Below are positions 10,051-20,700 of a DNA stretch of 64,000 nt, piece by piece. Below the pieces are notes generated by a model. That model was not told the DNA's origin and did not search any database. It saw only the letters and a list, made by a program, of their open reading frames with translations. Origin of the DNA: Gracilaria domingensis (Eukaryota > Rhodophyta > Florideophyceae > Gracilariales > Gracilariaceae); assembly GCA_022539475.1 (NCBI GenBank), contig VCMS01000007.1:603496-667495 (forward strand), read 5' to 3'. The position numbers and the translations under genes were made by a program. Within the stretch, counting starts at the first letter, position 1. Each line of letters begins with the position of its first letter.

Positions 10051-11793
10051 ATGGAGTCCTTATTCATCCAACCATCCTCTCTTCCAGGAGGTCAGCTGTG
10101 GTATGAAGCATGTGGTCACATAGTCTCCAGAGCTGCCGAAAATGGAACGTCGGCAGCGGCTTCTTCTCTTTCGGAAGCCGTTCATTGCGATGTATCACCT
10201 GCAAGTGGGTTTGTTCAGGTTTTGATGCTCCTTTGTGTTTATGGATTTGTTCTATTCAATGCCTCACAATTAATTGCGCACGGCAGCGAGCTGTTGTTAA
10301 TGGTACCAGCCTTGAAGGATATTGTTGGTTCCGTTGTCCTGCCTATTTTAGGCGCTGTGCCAGACGGTGCTATCGTTCTATTTTCAGGACTTGGGGAAAA
10401 TGCACAGGAGGAGCTTTCTGTCGGTGTTGGGGCTCTTGCTGGCTCCACAGCCATGCTACTTACTATTCCCTGGTTTCTATCCATTCTTGCAGGTCGTGTG
10501 AACATTCGGCCTGATGGGGTTCCGAATTACTTACATCGGCCGAAACTTAACCCTCCAGACAATATGGACCTGGATCGAACTGGGGTTACTCCGCAAAAAG
10601 TGGTTAAGACAGCTGGTCGTACCATGCTAATTACCGCAATGACTTACATTGTCATTCAGCTCGCGGCATTGAGAACAGGGGTTTTCTTCAAAGCTGATGA
10701 GACTGCTGCCGCTACAAAACGGGCTGCTGGTCAAGAACGCCTCCCCGCTCTCTTCTGTCTTGTTGTATGCTTGAGCTTTTTTATGTGGTACCTATATTCT
10801 CAGTTTACGTCCTCACCGGAGTACAATAAGTACCTTCAGGACCGCAAGGATGCAGTGACGCAGAAGCTTATTCGCAGGGGAGAACTAACGCTTACGGAAG
10901 CGTTCAAGGATGTTTGGGATACTGCGGCGAACCATGCCAACGAATCTAGTCCTCTGCAGGCGAATAGTGGCATGGGCAAAGTGCTCAGATCTTTCTTCCA
11001 TGGGTACGACCAGAACGAAAGTGATTCCATAGACAAGCTGGAGCTGCAGTACCTAATGAAGGACTTGGGTGTTCCTTGTTCTCCAGAAGAGATTTCCGAA
11101 ATGTATGAAGCAATGGACAATAACAATAATAATCAGATTGAGTTAGAAGAGTTCCTCAACTACATGCCCAGGTTTATGGCCGCAAAGGCGCTGAAGAGAA
11201 AGGAAGAAGCTGACAAAGCGCCACCTATCGCTAATGAGGCAGCTTCGGATGACGACGAAGCTGCACATGGAGAAGAATACGAAGATTTACCGAAAGACTC
11301 TAGAATGAGAAGTATCAGTATCATTCAAAGGTCTTTTTCAATGATGGCGATCGGTACTGCGCTTGTCTTAATCTTTTCGGACCCGATGGTGGGTGTAATG
11401 AGTGAAGTTGGGCAAAGAATTGGTATCCCAGCCTTCTACATTTCATTCGTTCTTGCTCCGCTGGCAAGTAATGCATCAGAGCTTATCGCGGCATACAGTT
11501 ACGCCTCGAAGAAGACGCGCAAGACGATTACAATATCCTTATCAACGCTATTGGGAGCAGCAATTATGAACAACACCTTCGTATTGGCCATTTTTATGAT
11601 TCTAATCACAGTGAAGAAACTTGCGTGGCAATTCACAGCAGAAACGGCTTCAATACTCATCGTCGAAGTCGTACTCTTTTACGTAAGCCAAAAACGTTTG
11701 ATGACAATGCGAGACGGGTGGATTGCTTTGTCCATGTTTCCAGTATCGTTGTTTATTGTTGCATTCCTGGAAAACGTCGTTGGTTTGGACTGA
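10051..11793 (+). CDS. NCL: EF-hand Na+/Ca2+ exchanger-like (NCL-type) membrane transporter
   Basis: A 580-aa intronless protein. The frame is open a little upstream, but the first ATG is at 10051 (MESLFIQPS), so that start was chosen. Two clusters of membrane helices flank a cytosolic middle. The first alpha-repeat region has SELLLMVPALKDIVGSVVL followed by PILGAVPDGAIVLFSG; the second has LAPLASNASELIAAYSYA. Both match the CaCA superfamily and especially plant NCL proteins. The loop between them carries two EF-hands with canonical ligands: DQNESDSIDKLE (about 320-331) and DNNNNNQIELEE (about 356-367), pointing to Ca2+ control. Likely role: cation/Ca2+ exchange at the vacuole or plasma membrane. 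It ends 68 bp from the convergent NELF-B-like gene. Confidence 0.85.
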   Translation: MESLFIQPSSLPGGQLWYEACGHIVSRAAENGTSAAASSLSEAVHCDVSPASGFVQVLMLLCVYGFVLFNASQLIAHGSELLLMVPALKDIVGSVVLPILGAVPDGAIVLFSGLGENAQEELSVGVGALAGSTAMLLTIPWFLSILAGRVNIRPDGVPNYLHRPKLNPPDNMDLDRTGVTPQKVVKTAGRTMLITAMTYIVIQLAALRTGVFFKADETAAATKRAAGQERLPALFCLVVCLSFFMWYLYSQFTSSPEYNKYLQDRKDAVTQKLIRRGELTLTEAFKDVWDTAANHANESSPLQANSGMGKVLRSFFHGYDQNESDSIDKLELQYLMKDLGVPCSPEEISEMYEAMDNNNNNQIELEEFLNYMPRFMAAKALKRKEEADKAPPIANEAASDDDEAAHGEEYEDLPKDSRMRSISIIQRSFSMMAIGTALVLIFSDPMVGVMSEVGQRIGIPAFYISFVLAPLASNASELIAAYSYASKKTRKTITISLSTLLGAAIMNNTFVLAIFMILITVKKLAWQFTAETASILIVEVVLFYVSQKRLMTMRDGWIALSMFPVSLFIVAFLENVVGLD

Positions 11794-11861
11794 TATTACT
11801 ATGCGCTAGTAGCGCCCGTTTCTCGTGTTTAGTGAGCTCATCATCACGATCATCAAATGAC

Positions 11862-13295
11862 TTAGGGGCCAATGATTTTCAAGATTAGCTGATATGCTAA
11901 CCAGACTTCGCGTGGCTCTGTTGTGTTATCAGCTGCACGTAGAACATCTTCCAACAGCAATCTGTATCGCGACAACGCGATATAATTCGCATGTATAAAC
12001 TGCTGAAGACAATAAGACGTGAGTACTCTTCTTGGCAACCTTCCCTTCTGTACGGCCTCAACCAGACGCGCGTTCGGTAATCCTATGTTAGCTGAGTAAA
12101 AGTTATCTTGGTAGTGAGTGATTTCCACATGAATTTCGTCCATCATAAGCTGGAAAAAGAGCTGAAATGGTTCCTCAAATTCGGCCTCAGTTACGGAACC
12201 AGAACCTGATAGCAGTGTTCCAGTCTTCATATTGCAGAAGTTCAGAAACGTGAGATCTTCTACGTGCGGATCTGCTCTCAAATGCGACGCAGCCGATTTC
12301 AATATGTTTTCATCGGCAAAGTCATGGATAGGACCCCTTCTAGATATCAATCCGTATACGAGTTGTTCGGCCAAGAAATCTCGAGAGTACGTTGATCCAA
12401 CTAATAGCGCAACCGCTCCGTTAGGGCGCTCTGCTGACATGGCTTCGCGAATCTCTTTCAGTAAATGCGTGTCCAGAGTAATATCATGACCAGCTTTAGT
12501 GTCGAGAAACTTGGCCATTTTTCGTACAGTCATTAGATTTGGGCCTGATACCGCCGCAGACGGAAGCCGAAGAACCAAGTCGTGATAAAAATTAGCAATT
12601 GTGTCAAGTTTTGAAGGAACTTGTTCAACAGCAGCTCTCTCAACCATTTTCTCCATAACCTGCATCACTTCATTTTCACCCATTCCTTCCAGCATCCGTA
12701 GCAGTTCGTTAAGCTTAGCGTTCGTTGAACGCATCCTATGTCGATCAAGGTTGGAATCTTCAACATTTTCCGGGTTTGCTGCTTCTGGTAGACTGTCTAT
12801 CAGCACATCTATTTCATGGTCTAATGCTTTCGGTTCGAAAGACCAAATCCTCTTCTTGATAGAAAGAGGAAGGTCCGTGTATGGTGAGTCGTTCAGTCCA
12901 TTGTCAACGATTTGTTTCCATATGTGGGGGTCAACGACATTTATACGTTCCAGAGTGGCAATGGGAATCTCTGCGAGATGGGGGACGGTGAGATAGGTAA
13001 AACTCTTTTCCAACAGACAGTCTAGCTTCTCATGTGAAAGAGTAGCAATGTCCCGCTTCATTCTATCTATGATTATCTTGAGAACTTCGTTCAACGTGCG
13101 ACTGGGAACAAATCCGCCCTTCTTCAACAGGGTCAACGGGGTATTTCCAACCTGCAAACCTCTTAGATTCTTAAATTCCATGATGAACTCAATAACCTTT
13201 TCTATCTCGTAATCGCGGTTTTCAAAGCACTCCTTAACAGCGTCCTTGCCCGCGTATCCGATTTGATAAAACTGTGGGTTCAAAGCTGGCTCCAT
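11862..13295 (-). CDS. NELF-B (COBRA1)-like protein, candidate
   Basis: A 477-aa, almost wholly helical protein. The frame extends a few codons upstream without ATG; the first ATG is at 13293-13295 (MEPALNPQF). The order of segments resembles NELF-B: an N-terminal part with FKNLRGLQVGNTPLTLLKKGG, then a central VVDPHIWKQIVDNGL...LPLSIKKRIWSFEP segment like the family's peptide before its helical repeat, then alpha-solenoid helices. NELF-B is part of the negative elongation factor that holds RNA polymerase II near promoters. Sequence similarity by eye is moderate, so the call is tentative; another helical-repeat protein is possible. It shares a divergent promoter with the ArfGAP gene, which has a GTACC palindrome 213 bp upstream of this ATG. 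Confidence 0.5.
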   Translation of the reverse strand: MEPALNPQFYQIGYAGKDAVKECFENRDYEIEKVIEFIMEFKNLRGLQVGNTPLTLLKKGGFVPSRTLNEVLKIIIDRMKRDIATLSHEKLDCLLEKSFTYLTVPHLAEIPIATLERINVVDPHIWKQIVDNGLNDSPYTDLPLSIKKRIWSFEPKALDHEIDVLIDSLPEAANPENVEDSNLDRHRMRSTNAKLNELLRMLEGMGENEVMQVMEKMVERAAVEQVPSKLDTIANFYHDLVLRLPSAAVSGPNLMTVRKMAKFLDTKAGHDITLDTHLLKEIREAMSAERPNGAVALLVGSTYSRDFLAEQLVYGLISRRGPIHDFADENILKSAASHLRADPHVEDLTFLNFCNMKTGTLLSGSGSVTEAEFEEPFQLFFQLMMDEIHVEITHYQDNFYSANIGLPNARLVEAVQKGRLPRRVLTSYCLQQFIHANYIALSRYRLLLEDVLRAADNTTEPREVWLAYQLILKIIGP

Positions 13296-13924
13296 TTCGT
13301 GGTCCTGCTCCAAAGCGAACAAGGGCTTCAGCCGCAGATAATGTCGTAGTAGAGTCTGAAGTACAGAGTAAGAGCCCGCAAGAAACCGCGGGTCGATTTG
13401 CGGGAAAGCACCCTGTTTCGTTCGGTGAGCAAAGCTACTTTGAAGTTATGCACCCATATGCAACGCCAGTTGCGCAGATGGAGTCCAACTTTCGGACAAC
13501 TGCCTTCGTACCCTTGGTATACGTATACCCAGGTATGGCGCGAAAATGACATAAAAGCTCCGAAGTGCGACAACTTAAAAAGTGGCTCGTTCTCTGCAGT
13601 TTCGGAGATTAAACGGCAACGTGTCATTGTATCTATCGAAGTGCGAAAATAATTCAAAAATATACAGATCTCTCACATGGAATGCACTGGTGCATACTGT
13701 ATGGCAACACGTTGCGGCACGCACGATTGCACAAGGCTCCCTTTTCCTCCACTCAGTCAAAAATGAATTGGTCTTTAGCGGTAATACCTGAAGAGTTCTC
13801 TTCCTCATCATCGGCACTTTCCCGCGGATGAAATCTGTTTGAGTGGCGACGCAGGTGACAAGCTCTCTTTCAATTCCACGCTTTCCGAAACAATTTTCGT
13901 CGAACGAAACCAGCAATCGTTGTC
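13296..13924. other. Divergent promoter region between NELF-B-like and ArfGAP genes
   Basis: A 629-bp spacer with no supported gene. Short ORFs run across it on both strands but show no domain. It contains GTACCCTTGGTAT (13508-13520) and, 4 bp later, a related palindrome ATACCCAGGTAT (13525-13536). Confidence 0.6.
13508..13536. promoter_or_regulatory. Paired palindromic elements GTACCCTTGGTAT and ATACCCAGGTAT
   Basis: One near-perfect copy of the recurring 13-mer, followed after ACGT by a shorter variant with a 2-nt centre. It lies 213 bp upstream of the NELF-B-like ATG and about 390 bp upstream of the ArfGAP ATG. Confidence 0.45.
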
Positions 13925-15922
13925 ATGGCCGAAAGAAAGAACCCCCAGCTTGATGCTCAGCATCAAGGAATTCTCCGCAAGATGATGTACGTTTTCTCAT
14001 CCAGGACTCATCGTTCACGTTTCTTTCCCCATCATTTCGTCTCTTCAGTAGAAAATTCGGTCTTCTTTACGCCTCTAATTGAGCACCATGAATAACCAAC
14101 GCCGATGAACGCAATTGCTGACACTACTTTTCTATGCTAAACCTCCAGGCTTCTTCCGGAAAACAAGACGTGCGCTGATTGTAAAGGTCCTTCTCCCAGA
14201 TGGGCCTCCACCAATCTGGGTATCTTCATCTGCATCACGTGCAGTGGAATTCATAGAAAGCTTGGTACGCATATTTCTCAGGTCAGGTCCATCACACTTG
14301 ACACATGGACTCCGAGTCAAATACAGCATTTCAAGAAGTTTGGTAACGCTAAGGCATCCCAGTACTTTGAAGCATGCCTACCTGCAGACTTTCGCCGTCC
14401 ACACTCCTCAGATTCCATGCAAATGGAGCGATTCATCCGCGATAAGTACGAGAACAAACGATACATCACGGTCGAGAACGGCGGGTTGGGAGGCCAAACC
14501 GTCAGTCGAAATCGATCGTCACGCTTAGCACCACGCTCAACACCCGGTTCATTGGGTCCTCGGCCCGCACAATCGATGCCTGAGTCGCGCCAAGCTGCCT
14601 ATGATTCTGCTCCAACAGTTCGAAAGACAGGCATGTCGTCAATTAGTTACGGCGGTCGCTTTTCTCGTCCAGTCAAGCCGATGCGAGAGCCTCAGCGGAC
14701 CGTTGCGGTTGGAAAACCATTCACTTCGAGCACAGGCAGAAGCAATGCCATCCAGCGAGCGAGCACATTGAAGCAACTGTTAACGATGGGCTTTCCTCAA
14801 GACGTAGCCGTGAAAGCTGTCGAGGCTGGAGATGGTGACCTTCAGAGATCTTTAGATTGGGTCTTACAGCAAGACGGAAAATCTATGAATCAAGCACGAG
14901 ATGCTGCACCACCGCGACCTTTGCAGAAGGATCTGCTTGACTTCGATGAGCCATCAGCACCAACAGCTCCGACAGCGGCTCCCCAGCGGTCAGTCCCTAA
15001 GGTAATGGCCACAGAATCGCTAATTTCGTCGACTGCAAAAGATTCCTCGGCAGAATCAAATGCAACACCAGCAACGAACAGCGGCTTTGCTGACTTTGCT
15101 GATTTCGGTGGTTTTCAGCAGACCCTCCCTTCTGCTGTCTCACCAAAAGGACAGAGCACCTCCAATTTGCCTTCGACCACTACTCCGAAGAATACGCCAC
15201 TCACGTCTTCTCTTGCCAACCTGTACAAGAAGAGCCCCCCAAATCCAACCACAGCACCATCTCACATTTCGCCGTTTTCACAGGCAGTGAGCCCGCTCCA
15301 GTTTCCGAACTCCTCCGTGCAAGCGGTTAGTAAGACAGGCGCAGGGGATACACACAAAAATGAAGATAGCTTGGGTCTCACTACATTTGAGTCATTATCT
15401 CCTCAGAATCTGAGATTAACTGGGAAAACGATCCCATCCATGCGCTTGTCGGAGCAGAAGCAGCCAGCAGGAGTTCAGGCACCGTACAAAATATCCTCAA
15501 CAAATGAGCCACCTCCACCACCTCCGCCGCCTGAGCACATGCTGTTTCCGGGTACACTAGCCAGTCAACCGCCGCCACCTTCACCACAGTTAGAAAGCAA
15601 CGCGAAGCAGACGTCAGCTACTCAAAACCTGGGAGGGACCTGCAAAGAGGTGCAGAGTGATAGTCCAGGTTCTAAAACAGAGGCAAAGGAAGAGACCCCT
15701 AAGAACAATTCGACTGAGAAGGAAGAAGAACAAGGAAAGAAGGAAGAAGAGGTGGATCCATTTGCTGCGTTGTCGATGATGGCTCTGAGCAGCGCCACTT
15801 CAGCGCAGAAGAAAAGGAAAGCTAACAAGGCATCGTCTTTACCAAAAACATTAGAGACTAGTTCACCCAAAGGTACGGAGGTAGTGCAAAATAGCATTAA
15901 TCTAGACGAACTATTGAGTTAG
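13925..15922 (+). CDS. ArfGAP with UBA domain and proline-rich tail (2 exons: 13925-13986, 14149-15922)
   Basis: Spliced here: exon 1 ends AAG ATG AT before GTACGT, and exon 2 begins after CTCCAG with G, giving 611 aa. Residues about 15-135 form an ArfGAP domain: zinc ligands C29-A-D-C32 and C49-I-T-C52 (spacing C-x2-C-x16-C-x2-C) and the catalytic arginine finger R57 in SGIHRKLGTHIS. It should stimulate GTP hydrolysis by Arf GTPases in vesicle traffic. A UBA domain follows at about 226-265 (TLKQLLTMGFPQDVAVKAVEAG). The rest is disordered and contains FADFADFGGF (clathrin-adaptor-type Phe motifs, inferred) and a poly-Pro run near 15511. The N-terminal domain is closest to the SMAP/AGD5 group. 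An ORF reading without exon 1 would miss half the catalytic domain. Confidence 0.88.
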
Positions 15923-15998
15923 TTGTCCTGCGCGAAGCTGGATAAACGATAGAGTACATAGAATTCCGGGACAGATGCTCGTAGCCATAGCAATACAA

Positions 15999-16957
15999 TT
16001 ACACAACACCTGACTGCAATCCAATGTGCGGAGATTGGTCTAACTGATACAACAAGTGCAGCAGCCACTTTTTGGTTGCTGGATCGTCTTCCAATACGGT
16101 TGCAAATGTGACGTCATTTAGTGGTTCCGGGAGACACTGGCGCAACGCTTCCCTTGCCCGATGATTATCAGAAAGGCGAAGGTAGCAACGAATGACATGC
16201 TTTAACAGCCGTGCGCTCGGTGCTTCCACCAGAGCACTTACCATATTGCTCAATACGGTGGAGACGGCATAGAATCTTTCGGGAGTGGCGCATATGTACG
16301 CCAATCCATTGTCGTCTAATAATATTTTCTGCACAATGAACGTGGCGACCGTCTTACTAAGCTCTGATCCAGTTTCCATGATGCGAAGGCAAAGGGGAAT
16401 AATCTCCGTCTGAAGCAAGAAGTTAATGACATCTGGTGCATCCATCTTCACTAACGCACCAATGACACCGAGTGAGGTTAGTCGTAAGTACTCGAAGGGT
16501 CTTGTCTTAGAAACAGTATTCAAGAACGGGTATAAGAAGAGCGGAATATGGGCAGAGAGAAAGTGAGTGCGGGTCATCGGATGTGAAGCTACGCACTGCA
16601 AAAGGGCAAGGGCGTTGCAAACTCTGTTACTGGCATGTGCTGAAAGAGCCGGGGGGGCTAGCATTGGATAGATTGATATGATCTCTTGAAGAAGTGCTGC
16701 GATGGTTCCCAGGCTGTACCACAGCCTGGGAGCAAGATCAGCAACCGCTTCCCGTTTCTTGCTGAGTTCGAGCAAGGCATTCTCTCGCTGCAAGTCACGT
16801 TCGCATTCAGAAACAGTTAGCTGACGTTTTTGTACGTTCCAAGGAAAGAGAATAAGGGCTGACTCACCTTTTCCGGTTTGGTAAGGTCTTGCACTAGTTC
16901 CCGGACATGGGCTTCGCTTGCAGCTTTCATCGACGCGTTAAGATCTCTCGGGTTCAT
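15999..16957 (-). CDS. CNOT9: CNOT9/Rcd1/CAF40, CCR4-NOT subunit (2 exons: 16957-16868, 16787-15999)
   Basis: Spliced here: exon 1 encodes 30 residues ([18 protein letters not shown]...) and ends KPEK before GTGAGT. Exon 2 begins after TTGCAG with [13 protein letters not shown], the family's characteristic start of its armadillo-like fold. The total of 292 aa compares with 299 in human. Hallmark segments in order: [69 protein letters not shown], and [28 protein letters not shown]9 is the protein-docking module of the CCR4-NOT deadenylase. Identification is secure; the intron is 80 bp. Confidence 0.95.
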
Positions 16958-17702
16958 TGCTGAACTTGAAAGTTGAATCTGGTTGTCACTTGTTCAGGAA
17001 CCAAAGTATTGCGGAAAGTGCATGCTATTGGTTCGGTACATAGGAATTGTTTGACCGCGGTTGAGGAACGATAGGCTCTTCTGGTCATGTGTTGCCTGCA
17101 CTTCATCTGAAAGTGCCGGCGCTTCGCTGCAGACTTCGACGCAGCATAGAAGTGGGACGACTGGTGGAAATCGCGAATCAGTGACAAGTTGTTGTAGAGC
17201 TTGTAAATCCAGCCGTGCTGCACTGTGAATTACGAGTAGCCCCGGGCTACTGCACGGTAGCCTGGTGTATCCGATCAGGGAGTGAAGCGATTGGATCATT
17301 CCATCACGTGCGGTGGAATCTCAATGGTATGTTGATGCCTACGATTTTAGGGGTGTTTGGAGGGGTTGGAATTTGTTTCATATTAGGGGTATAAGGGAAT
17401 GATGTTGTACTCAAGAAAATGACGTGTAAGACCTTGACGTGTACCAAGGGTACCAAAGGTAGGTACTTGGCAGATATCTCCGTTGCCTGCGCGCCCTGGT
17501 TCGCGTTCGACCAGTTCAACACAAACAACCACCAATTGCGTCGCGCCCGCCTCGTCGCCGACGGCAGCTCCAGAAGCCCGATGTCACCGCGACACACTCA
17601 ATGCGCACGACTTTCTCGTGCAAACAATTCCATCTTCTGCACACACTCCTGACTTGAGCAACTACACAAGGGAAAAGGCTACAGCAAGAAGCGCATCGCA
17701 CA
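16958..17702. other. Divergent promoter region between CNOT9 and the TIR-NB-ARC-WD40 gene
   Basis: A 745-bp spacer without a supported gene. It contains a GTACC palindrome at 17441-17453 with a second overlapping half (TACCAAAGGTA, 17451-17461). Confidence 0.6.
17441..17461. promoter_or_regulatory. Overlapping palindromic elements, GTACCAAGGGTAC and TACCAAAGGTA
   Basis: A perfect-arm GTACC-NNN-GGTAC (centre AAG) whose last three bases begin a second, shorter copy. It is 250 bp upstream of the TIR-NB-ARC-WD40 ATG and 484 bp upstream of the CNOT9 ATG. Confidence 0.45.
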
Positions 17703-20700
17703 ATGGAAAACGAAGCCTCCTCGCCGAAACCTCAATATGACATCTTCCTCAGCCATGCTGGCGAAGACAAGGAGACAATCGCCCGTCCGCTGTATCACGG
17801 CCTTTGTCGCCATGGCTTTTCGGTGTTCTTAGATGAGGAGTCTTTCCATCTTGGAGATGACTGCCCAAAGGAGATGGATGACGCGATGCAGACCGCTCGG
17901 ATTGGTATCTTCATACTGAGCCCGGAGTTTGTCGCCAAGTATTGGCCAATGCGGGAGCTTTTGACATTTGTCCGTCGCTACGAACGCGCCGTGAAGGAAG
18001 GGAAGACTCCGCCATTGCTCGTATCTGTATTCTATCGTTTTGGCACACACGAGTGTCGTGATTCGGATATCTTCAGCAAATACGCAAATCTGTTTCGTGA
18101 GCACGGACTTTTCAAACGTGCGACAGATGCTGTTACCTCACTTAAAGACGTCCTGCACGCTTTGGACGTAGCCGCCACACTGTGGAGCATCAGAAACGAC
18201 TCCAATGCAGACAACTCCAACCGCCCGGGGATGACGCCCAACCGAGAATCTTTTGTTCAAATGGTATTGGAACAAATTTTGGAACACCATGGCATTCAAA
18301 AATGTGATCCTGTTCATGAACTTCCTGTCAGTGTTGGTGGTCAAAAGCAACAGCGAGATTTGTATAAGAAGAGCAACAATGTGCCACCAAACCCGGCCAG
18401 ATTGATTCTGGAGTACGACGATCTCTCAACATGTGAAGGCCATTTGAAGAAAGTGGTGTTAAATAAGACTAAGAGTCGAATTGTTGCGGTAGTAGCGACC
18501 GGAGCAGGTGGGGTTGGCAAAACGTGCGCCTTGAGGGGACTTGCTGACGACGATGAGGTGGATAAGGCGTTTCCCGGAGGGATCTTGTACATTCAACTCG
18601 GAAATGATGCGAAGACACCCGATCTGATACGGGAAGTGGCAAAAATTGTCGATCGCACTGGAGGTGTAACATTAGGGAGAGAGATCAAGGCAGCGGAGAG
18701 TACCAAAGAAGCATGCGATAAGGCCTCTAAATGGTTTGAGTCAGAAAAATGTCTGTTCCTGGTAGATGATATCTGGCAGGGTAATGGGATCGACTCGAAA
18801 GTGTTATCTAGTCTTGGACTCATGGTGAAGCGGAACAGTCGAATGGTGTACACAACCAGAGACCATCATTTTTTAAGCCGAGCTGACGAAGTACTTGAGT
18901 TCGAAACAAAGAAGCCGTTTAGCGCAATATCACGGCGAATGTTGATGAACCACGCAGGGTTTGTACCCAGTACCGTGATGAGCGACAAGAATATGAGAGC
19001 GATAGACTTTTTTCTTACTTTATGCCAAGGACTTCCGCTTGCGTTTGGCATTGTGGGTGGTTCCGTACTGATGTATTCACGACATTGCTCTCCGAAGCAA
19101 GACGCGTGGTCAGAGTTTCACAACGACATTTTGACGAAACGAAAAGACCTGATGGATACCGGCGCCGAGGAGTACGGTAAACTGCCGAAGATTGTAGATC
19201 TATCTCTTGACGTACTGCAGGAGAGGGTTTTGACAGGAAAGTTTGAGCAGTGGTTCCGGGCGTTGTGTGTTGTTCAGAAGCAGCAATCTGTTCCCGCACA
19301 GATGCTTCAGAAGCTGTGGAGCTTGAATACATTACAAGAAGCTGAAACAGTGGTAGAATCATTTGCTGGTGTATCCATAGTGCAGATGGAGAGAAAGGAT
19401 GGTTCAGTATTCGTTAAGTTGCATGACTTAATCCTGGATATCGCCACTCGCAGAGCCAATGAGAGGCAGGAAACACAGACGTTCTTTCGCACACTTGTTC
19501 GCAACTATATCTCACGAGGTGAACAGGAGAACAGAGATGGCTCGATTTTATCGATAAGGAGGAACACTGTGGAGTCAGAGCGGCGTAGTCATTTGGAGAA
19601 CGATATCGAAACATGCCAGAGATCAGAGCGACAGACGCGGGATGGAATGCTGACTTGCGCACAGTTTCAATGTGATGAAACCAGATATGCTGCAGTTGGT
19701 TTGCTAGTAGCGCTGCCTCAAACGGAAGACATCACAGACACGACTACGGTGCATATGAGTCACACACGGGAAGCGCGACTTGGAACTGAGGCGGAAAAAG
19801 TGGTGGGAGGGTTGGACGAACAGCTTAGTGGAAACTTGGCGCTGTGCCATGCTTGGTGGGAGGCTGAAGATGACGGTTACCTACAAGACAACCTGTGCAG
19901 AATTCTTCGCAATGCGACATATGTTGACGAGCTGCTGTGGTTGCTGTCGCAGCCTCAATGGGTTATACAGCGACAGTGGAGAGACGGGCTGTACAAAATC
20001 GAACAAGACTTGAAACATGGAAAGGAAGTATGCAACAACAACCTTTTTCAACATGCTGATCGCATTGAGCATCTTGAAATGCTCGGAAAGGCTGCTGGGC
20101 TGAGCGCTCATCATGTACACAACAACCGCCACATAGAAGAAGCCTGGTTCCAGATGCACGGGCGGTTGCTGTGGCATGCCACTCAGAGTGAGCTTACTAA
20201 CGAATTCGTGAGCAAAATGGAAAGGGAAGCTCCGAGGCCATGGCTGAAAGCGTCTGCTGGACTGTTGCATCAGGCTGGTAGCGGCGCATTGGTAGTTGTT
20301 CCAGGCCCAGGAGAGGTTTTGTGCGTGGTTGAGGAGGAGGATGAGATCTGGATTTTGTGGAAAGAAAGCGCCGTGCTGCACGTGGGTAGGTATGACCGAA
20401 GGTTGAATCGTTACGAGAAGAAACGATATGGAGGACCTCACTACGACATCGCTTGCGCCTCGTTCTTATGTGGCGGGCACAGCGTTGTGACAGCGAATAA
20501 CTGCAAGCCGCGCATTCTTGTGTGGAACAGGGAAACGGGCGCGCTGGAGCGATGCGTGGAGCACATGTGCGAGCACCACCAGCGATTTCTTCGTTTTTGC
20601 GCGAATGGCACTCGCATTGCGTGCGAATCGGCAAGAGATCTCCGGTACTCCGTCCGACTGTTCGATACGCTGAGCGGCGCAGCAGTTGCGCAGCCGCTAG

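Noticed and set aside
9426-10106. 226-codon plus-strand ORF before the NCL-type gene
   Set aside because: Starts at GTG, lacks a domain, overlaps the transporter start in another frame. Treated as chance.
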